Shown piece by piece: positions 59,245 to 64,000 of a stretch of DNA of 64,000 nucleotides. This DNA comes from Streptomyces kurssanovii (GTDB lineage: Bacteria > Actinomycetota > Actinomycetes > Streptomycetales > Streptomycetaceae). Numbering within the stretch: position 1 is the stretch's first letter; the number at the start of each line of letters is the position of its first letter. The stretch lies in NCBI RefSeq assembly GCF_014649695.1, contig NZ_BMTN01000002.1, positions 496,001 through 560,000 of the forward strand, read 5' to 3'. Below the pieces are notes generated by a model that had not been told where the DNA came from, searched no databases, and saw nothing but the letters and a program-made list of their open reading frames with translations. The position numbers and the translations under genes were made by a program.

Positions 59245-60414
59245 TTGGCGTCGCATCGCAAGCCCCGCAGCCGTACCGCAAAACCGTCCACCGCCGTCGG
59301 ATTCACCACGGCCGCCCTCGCCGGTGTGACGCTGCTCTCCACACAGAGCGCCACCGCCGCGCCGTCCGACCCGAAGCCCAGCATCGAAGAGGTGCAGAAG
59401 AAGGTCGACGACCTCTACCGGCAGGCGGGCAGCGCGACGCAGGAGTTCAACAAGGCCAAGGAAGCCACGGCGGAGAAGCGCCAGGAGGTCGACCAGCTGC
59501 TCGACGAGGCCGCCAAGCGCACCGAGAAGCTGAACGAGTCCCGCCGCGCCCTCGGCAACTACGCGGCCGCGCAGTACCGCACCGGTTCCGTCACCCCCAC
59601 CGCCGCGCTGATGTTCGCGGACAGCCCCCAGGCGTACTTCGACCAGACCCAGCTGATGGACCGGATGACGGACCAGCAGCGCAGGGCCGTCAGCGAGTAC
59701 GAGACCGAGCGGGCCGCGGCCGCGAAGCAGCGCGCGGAGGCCACCAAGCGCCTCGAGTCCCTCACGGACTCCCAGGAGGCCCTGCGCACCAGCAAGCAGA
59801 CGGTGCAGACCAAGCTCGCGGAGGCACGCGCCCTGCTCTCGGAGCTGACGGCCGAGGAGAAGGCCCGCCTCGCCGCGATCGAGCGGGAGAAGGAAGAGGA
59901 GGCGCGTCGCAAGGCCGAGGCCAAGGCGAAGGCGGAGGCGGAGGCGGAGGCAGCGGCCCGGGCGGAGGCCGAGCGGCAGCAGCAGGAGCGCGAGACCGCC
60001 CCGGACACGGGCACCACCGACCCGGGGACCGACACCGGCACCGGCACGGACGACGGCACCTACGCGGCCAAGGCGGACAAGGTCCTCGCGTTCGCCCGTG
60101 CCCAGATCGGCAAGCCGTACGTCTGGGGCGCGACGGGCCCGAGCTCGTACGACTGCTCCGGCCTCACCGCGGCCGCGTGGAAGGCGGCGGGGGTGGACCT
60201 GCCGCGCACCACCTGGGACCAGGTGAAGGTCGGCACCCGTGTCGAGACGGCCGACCTGCTCCCCGGTGACCTGGTCTTCTTCTACGACGACATCAGCCAC
60301 GTCGGCATCTACATCGGCGACGGCAAGATGATCCACGCGCCCAAGCCGGGCACGAACGTCCGCGAGGAGTCCATCTACTACATGCCGATCTACGGCAGCG
60401 TCCGCCCCGCCTGA
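59245..60414 (+). CDS. Secreted NlpC/P60 endopeptidase, riboswitch-controlled
   Basis: A 389-residue cell-wall hydrolase: signal peptide (cleaved near SATAA), a long coiled coil (about 45-235, IEEVQKKVDDLYRQAGSATQ through the KAEAKAKAEAEAEAA region), a Thr/Gly/Asp linker, and an NlpC/P60 domain with catalytic C304 (SYDCSGL), H352 (ISHVGIYIG) and H364. It cleaves D-Glu-DAP bonds in peptidoglycan stems. I place the start at TTG 59245, because AAGGAG ends at 59235 and the protein then begins as its paralogues do (ASHRKP). The ATG at 59236 abuts the Shine-Dalgarno sequence. Transcription is under the ydaO-type riboswitch. Confidence 0.92.
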   Translation: MASHRKPRSRTAKPSTAVGFTTAALAGVTLLSTQSATAAPSDPKPSIEEVQKKVDDLYRQAGSATQEFNKAKEATAEKRQEVDQLLDEAAKRTEKLNESRRALGNYAAAQYRTGSVTPTAALMFADSPQAYFDQTQLMDRMTDQQRRAVSEYETERAAAAKQRAEATKRLESLTDSQEALRTSKQTVQTKLAEARALLSELTAEEKARLAAIEREKEEEARRKAEAKAKAEAEAEAAARAEAERQQQERETAPDTGTTDPGTDTGTGTDDGTYAAKADKVLAFARAQIGKPYVWGATGPSSYDCSGLTAAAWKAAGVDLPRTTWDQVKVGTRVETADLLPGDLVFFYDDISHVGIYIGDGKMIHAPKPGTNVREESIYYMPIYGSVRPA

Positions 60415-60450
60415 AGCCCTGCGGGACCGACGCGAGGTGCCCCGGCGCAC

Positions 60451-60483
60451 CGGTGCCCGGGCGGCCGCGCCGCCCGGGCACCG
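60451..60483. terminator. Bidirectional hairpin terminator
   Basis: CGGTGCCCGGGCGGC and GCCGCCCGGGCACCG form a perfect 15-bp stem with a 3-base loop between the convergent NlpC/P60 and small membrane-protein genes. Confidence 0.85.
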
Positions 60484-60500
60484 TCATGTCCGCGCGCGGG

Positions 60501-60854
60501 TCAGGTCCAGAGCGTGGCGATGAAGATGTTGGCCACGGTCAGGCCGCCCACCGCGCCGAAGAGCGCCTTGTCGACCTTCTCCTCGTCCCGCTTGACGTAC
60601 ACGAGGCCGAGGATCACGACCAGGACCGCAAGCTTGACGCCGATCTTGAGGTTGTCGACCGTCTGGTCGTCCGCCTGATTCAGACCCACCAGGACCACAC
60701 CCGTGACCAGCATGGTCAGCGCGCCGTGCAGCATCGCGGGGTTGAAGCGGGCGGTGCCCTCGCCCATCGCCTTCATCTGGGTCAGGAACCCGCCCAGCAG
60801 CGAGGCGATGCCGATGATGTGCAGTGCGACGAAGACATTGATGAGTACGTCCAT
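60501..60854 (-). CDS. Small four-span membrane protein
   Basis: A 117-residue protein made almost entirely of four membrane spans (about 4-22, 36-55, 66-84 and 95-113), with a short basic loop (KRDEEKVDKA). ATG at 60854 chosen over an upstream frame start at 60878. It lies between the two NlpC/P60 genes, on the opposite strand; no family recognised. Confidence 0.75.
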   Translation of the reverse strand: MDVLINVFVALHIIGIASLLGGFLTQMKAMGEGTARFNPAMLHGALTMLVTGVVLVGLNQADDQTVDNLKIGVKLAVLVVILGLVYVKRDEEKVDKALFGAVGGLTVANIFIATLWT

Positions 60855-60878
60855 GGCCCGGAGCCTAGCCCCGCCCAT

Positions 60879-61197
60879 ACCACCGTCCGCCGGGCAGGTG
60901 GCGCTGTCCGCCGCATCGGTCGGGGGACCGACGCGATGCGTGTCCGTGACGACGACCGGCCGTTCATCAATGGTTGCGGGACACCCATTTTCGGAGATTT
61001 ACGGTCGTTGTGTCCCGCCCCTGGCGGCGCGGTCCTAGCGTCCTGCCCCAGGTGGCCGACTCCCCGCGAGCCGTCGTACAGCCGGACGGCACTCGGCCGC
61101 CACCGCCGGAAGGTCCTGCGGCGGACCGCTTCCCCTGTGCGGCCCGCCGCCGGACGCGGTGCGGCGGCAGGGACGACGGAAGGACGTGGAAGCCCTC
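60879..61197. other. Leader and promoter region of the second NlpC/P60 gene
   Basis: The 319-base gap contains TAGCGT near 61038, a possible -10 box for the plus-strand gene. No ydaO-type motif is present, in contrast to the first paralogue. A GC-rich inverted repeat lies at about 61110-61165 (GGTCCTGCGGCGGACC-like). Nothing else recognised. Confidence 0.4.
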
Positions 61198-62247
61198 GTG
61201 GCAGCACACCGAAAGCCCCGTGAGCGCCGGCTCGACGGACCGGCCGCCCGTACCGCGCTCACCCTCGCCCTGGCGGGCGCGGCGGTCACGACCGCGTTCG
61301 ACGGCACGGGACACGCGGAGCCGGGCCTCACCCCGGCGCAGATCCAGGCCAGGGTCGACAGGCTGTACCAGGAGGCAGAGGTCGCCACCGAGAAGCACAA
61401 CGGCGCCAGGGAACGGGCGGAGAGCGCCCGCGGATCACTGGACTCGCTGCGCGACGAGGCGGCGCGCCGGACCGAACGCCTCAACACGTCCCGCAACGCC
61501 GTCGGTTCCCTTGCCACCGCCCAGTACCGTGACGGCGGCATGGACCCCGGTCTGCGGCTCGCCCTGACCTCCGACCCGGAGGAGTACCTCCGGGTGGCCG
61601 CCCTCGCGGAACGGGCCGGAGCGCTGCAGGCCGCCGCGGTCTCCGACGTGCGGCGTCAGTTGAGGGATCTCGCACGGCTCAAGGCCCAGGCAGGTGACCG
61701 TATCGCCGAACTCGAGGCGCGCCGCGAGGAACTGGCCGGCCACAAGGCCGCCGTGCGGAGCAAACTCGCCGCCGCGGAACGCCTGCTGGCCCGGCTGACC
61801 GCCGAGCAGCGGGCCCGGTACAACGGCGGCACGGCGTCGGACGGACCGGCGCGGGCGGACCGCCCCGGCACCCCGCGCGACACCCTGAAGGCCCCGAACA
61901 GCCGCGCGGCGCAGGCCGTCGCCTACGCGTACGGAGCCATCGGCAAGCCCTACGTGTGGGGGGCGACGGGCCCCGGGTCCTACGACTGCTCCGGGCTGAC
62001 GCAGGCCGCCTGGCGTTCCGCCGGGGTCTCGCTGCCGCGCACCACATACACCCAGATCAACGCCGGCGCGCGGGTGCCCCGTTCCCAACTCGCGCCCGGT
62101 GACCTGGTCTTCTTCTACTCCGGCGTCTCGCACGTCGGCCTCTACATCGGCGGCGGGCAGATGATCCACGCCCCGCGTCCCGGTGCCCCGGTGCGGGTCG
62201 CGCCGATCGACCAGATGCCGTTCGCCGGAGCGACCCGACCCGCGTGA
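61198..62247 (+). CDS. Secreted NlpC/P60 endopeptidase, second copy
   Basis: A 349-residue paralogue of the protein at 59245 with the same plan: signal peptide, coiled coil (about 40-205), short linker, NlpC/P60 domain with C264 (SYDCSGL), H312 (VSHVGLYIG) and H324. The GTG at 61198 gives AAHRKP, matching ASHRKP of its paralogue; GGAAG is 5-6 bases upstream. The coiled coil is shorter and lacks the Lys/Ala/Glu-rich run of the first copy. It has no riboswitch. Confidence 0.9.
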   Translation: MAAHRKPRERRLDGPAARTALTLALAGAAVTTAFDGTGHAEPGLTPAQIQARVDRLYQEAEVATEKHNGARERAESARGSLDSLRDEAARRTERLNTSRNAVGSLATAQYRDGGMDPGLRLALTSDPEEYLRVAALAERAGALQAAAVSDVRRQLRDLARLKAQAGDRIAELEARREELAGHKAAVRSKLAAAERLLARLTAEQRARYNGGTASDGPARADRPGTPRDTLKAPNSRAAQAVAYAYGAIGKPYVWGATGPGSYDCSGLTQAAWRSAGVSLPRTTYTQINAGARVPRSQLAPGDLVFFYSGVSHVGLYIGGGQMIHAPRPGAPVRVAPIDQMPFAGATRPA

Positions 62248-62347
62248 CCCAGGCCGGGCACGGCCCGGCATCAATCCGGTTGCCCGTTCCCCGGGCCGGT
62301 GCCTCGATCCCGGGTCACGTTCCAGCCCCGACCAGCAGGAGCCGTAC

Positions 62348-63100
62348 ATGGACCTCGACGTCCAGAACTATGTGCGCACGCTCGCACTCCGCTCACGGGG
62401 CCACGTACGTGTGGGCCCCTTCACGGTGCGCTACAACGCCGACCGGCCCGTCCCGCCCGTCAATTACGCCGTCCCCGACCACGCCGCCAGCCCGACGGCG
62501 GACGACATCGAGGCGCTCGTCGAGGTGTTCCGCGAGAAGGACCGGCTGCCGCGTCTGGAATTCCTGCCGTCCTGTGCGCCGGACGTCGAACCCGCCCTGC
62601 TGGCGGCCGGTTTCACGGTCGAGCGCCGCGCACCGCTGATCGCCTGCTCCCCCGACGCGCTCGTGACTCCGCCGGTACCCGGGATCACCTTCACCGTCGT
62701 GTCGGACGAGGCCGGTTGCCGGGCCGCGGCCGGGGTGCAGCATGCGGTACACGGCTTCGAGGGCGAGGCGACGGACGGCGAGGTCGGCGCGCTGCGCAGC
62801 GTCGTGGAGGGCGGCGGGGTCGCGGCCCTCGCCACGGACGACACCGACGGCACCCCGGTCGCTGCCGGCGGCTGCTCCGCCCCGGTCGACGGTCTCTGCG
62901 AACTGACGGGGCTCGCGGTCGCCGCGACCCACCGCCGCAGGGGCATCGGCGCGGCGTTCTCCGCGTTCCTGACCGCGAAGGCCTTCGACGCCGGCTGCCG
63001 GACCGTGTGGCTGGAGCCCGGCGACCCGGACGTCGAACGGGTCTACGCCGCCGTCGGCTACGTCCGGGTCGGCGACAAGACCGACATGTCCCTGACCTGA
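62348..63100 (+). CDS. GNAT-family N-acetyltransferase
   Basis: A 250-residue protein with a C-terminal GNAT domain containing the acetyl-CoA loop THRRRGIGAAFSAFL after the ELTGLAVAATHR strand, and late VWLEPGDPDVERVYAAVGY. The N-terminal half (VPPVNYAVPDHAASPTADDI, LEFLPSCAPDVEPALLAAGF) resembles a second, degenerate GNAT-like domain. Substrate unknown. The ATG at 62348 has AGGAG upstream. Confidence 0.87.
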   Translation: MDLDVQNYVRTLALRSRGHVRVGPFTVRYNADRPVPPVNYAVPDHAASPTADDIEALVEVFREKDRLPRLEFLPSCAPDVEPALLAAGFTVERRAPLIACSPDALVTPPVPGITFTVVSDEAGCRAAAGVQHAVHGFEGEATDGEVGALRSVVEGGGVAALATDDTDGTPVAAGGCSAPVDGLCELTGLAVAATHRRRGIGAAFSAFLTAKAFDAGCRTVWLEPGDPDVERVYAAVGYVRVGDKTDMSLT

Positions 63101-63116
63101 CGCGGCGACCTGCGCG

Positions 63117-63806
63117 TCACACCAGGCGGCGTGCCGTCGCCCACCGGGTGAGCTCGTGCCGGTTGGACAGCTGAAGCTTGCGCAGCACCGCGGACACGTG
63201 CGACTCGACCGTCTTCACCGAGATGAAGAGCTGCTTGGCGATCTCCTTGTACGCGTATCCGCGCGCGATGAGCCGCAGCACCTCCCGCTCCCGCTGCGTC
63301 AGCCGGTCCAGGTCCTCGTCGACCGGCGGCGCGTCCGTCGAGGCGAAGGCGTCCAGCACGAAACCGGCCAGCCGCGGCGAGAACACCGCGTCGCCGTCCT
63401 GCACCCGGAAGATCGAGTCGACCAGGTCGGTGCCTGTGATCGTCTTGGTGACGTAGCCACGGGCGCCGCCGCGGATGACGCCGATCACGTCCTCCGCCGC
63501 GTCGGACACCGACAGCGCCAGGAACCGCACCGGGTTCTCCGCCGCCGCCATCAACGAGGCGCAGCGGCGCAGCACCTCGACCCCGCCGCCACCGGGCAGG
63601 TGCACGTCGAGGAGAACGACCTCGGGGCGGGTCGCCGTGATCACGGTGACCGCCTGGTCGACGTCGGCGGCCTCCCCGACGACCTCGACGCCCGTGCTCT
63701 CGGTCTGTCCGATCTCGGCCTGCACTCCCGTGCGGAACATCCGGTGGTCGTCGACGAGTACGACCCGCACCCGACGCTCTGTGGTCTCTCCGGCCGCCTC
63801 GGTCAT
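63117..63806 (-). CDS. NarL/LuxR-type response regulator
   Basis: A 229-residue regulator: receiver domain with phosphoacceptor D67 (VVLLDVHLPG) and D19/D20, then a LuxR helix-turn-helix (about 168-215, LTQREREVLRLIARGYAYKE). The ATG overlaps the histidine kinase stop by 4 bases (63803-63806), so the pair is cotranslated. It ends 16 bases after a convergent GNAT gene. The signal is unknown because the kinase sensor lies outside the window. Confidence 0.94.
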   Translation of the reverse strand: MTEAAGETTERRVRVVLVDDHRMFRTGVQAEIGQTESTGVEVVGEAADVDQAVTVITATRPEVVLLDVHLPGGGGVEVLRRCASLMAAAENPVRFLALSVSDAAEDVIGVIRGGARGYVTKTITGTDLVDSIFRVQDGDAVFSPRLAGFVLDAFASTDAPPVDEDLDRLTQREREVLRLIARGYAYKEIAKQLFISVKTVESHVSAVLRKLQLSNRHELTRWATARRLV

Positions 63807-64000
63807 CCGTCCGCCCTCTCCATCTCGAGCTCCACTTCCGTGCCCCCTCCGGGCACGGAGCGCAGTCGTGCCGTCCCGCCGTTGCGCTGCATACGCCCGA
63901 TGATCGACTCCCTGACGCCCATCCGGTCCTCCGGTACGGCGTCCAGGTCGAATCCCGGCCCCCGGTCCCGTACGGACACGAAGACCGTACGGCCCTCGAC
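63803..64000 (-). CDS. Sensor histidine kinase, C-terminal fragment (cut by window end)
   Basis: The 65 codons visible encode the end of an HATPase_c domain: FVSVRDRGPGFDLDAV (G2-type box) and MGVRESIIGRMQRNGGTARL (helical lid and final strand with SVPGGGTEVEL). This is the pattern of NarX/DesK-type kinases partnered with NarL-type regulators. The stop codon overlaps the response regulator ATG. The N-terminal sensor and phosphoacceptor His are beyond the window. Confidence 0.9.
   Translation of the reverse strand, partial: VEGRTVFVSVRDRGPGFDLDAVPEDRMGVRESIIGRMQRNGGTARLRSVPGGGTEVELEMERADG

Overview
This 64 kb window is chromosomal DNA from a Streptomyces-type actinobacterium. Every coding region is very GC-rich with G/C third positions, GTG starts are common (one TTG start is argued for), and several families are typical of Streptomyces (SCO4848-family membrane protein, DUF6350, DUF3017, DUF2690, FHA/Ser-Thr kinase pair). 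Gene order looks like the conserved chromosomal core. I saw no transposase, integrase, tRNA, rRNA or CRISPR array.

Layout: 0-11 kb carries a partial SCO4848-like gene, a D-Ala-D-Ala carboxypeptidase, YihY, a 2'-5' RNA ligase-like protein, trpS, a broken ECF sigma gene, glyA behind a ZTP riboswitch, rocD, a MocR regulator facing an AhpD-like/ICL-like pair, and a small unknown. 11-18.5 kb is a five-gene minus-strand operon for choline oxidation and glycine betaine uptake (aldehyde dehydrogenase, GMC oxidoreductase, ProV, double-domain ProW, ProX). 18.5-28 kb has unknowns, a GOLPH3-like protein, a B12-binding radical SAM enzyme, mdh, an XRE/DUF2690 membrane regulator, icd, and folD with DUF3017. 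28-32.6 kb holds a membrane protein, an FHA protein, a frameshifted Ser/Thr kinase, a frameshifted lipoprotein and a small secreted protein. 32.6-41.3 kb has purN-purH, two membrane proteins, an XRE/sigma-like/membrane fusion protein and sucC-sucD.

41.6-44 kb encodes two secreted proteins, one with VQPFA repeats. 43.8-52.2 kb is a divergent locus built around a MoxR ATPase, DUF5682 and a VWA protein on the minus strand, with a SWIM-domain protein and DUF5691 on the plus strand; it is the best candidate here for a poorly described multi-gene system. 52-64 kb holds a 45-bp minisatellite, an IcmB-like B12 subunit, a lipase, an M23 peptidase with a repetitive N-terminus, pcrA/uvrD, an NlpC/P60 hydrolase behind a ydaO-type (c-di-AMP) riboswitch, a second NlpC/P60 paralogue, a GNAT protein and a NarL-type two-component pair cut by the window end.

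Working together: glyA, folD, purN and purH form the one-carbon/purine set, with ZTP sensing at glyA. mdh, icd and sucCD are TCA-cycle genes; mdh and icd share a palindromic promoter element. The carboxypeptidase, M23 and NlpC/P60 proteins are cell-wall remodelling enzymes, one under c-di-AMP control. All functions are read from sequence motifs and family knowledge; no searches were run.
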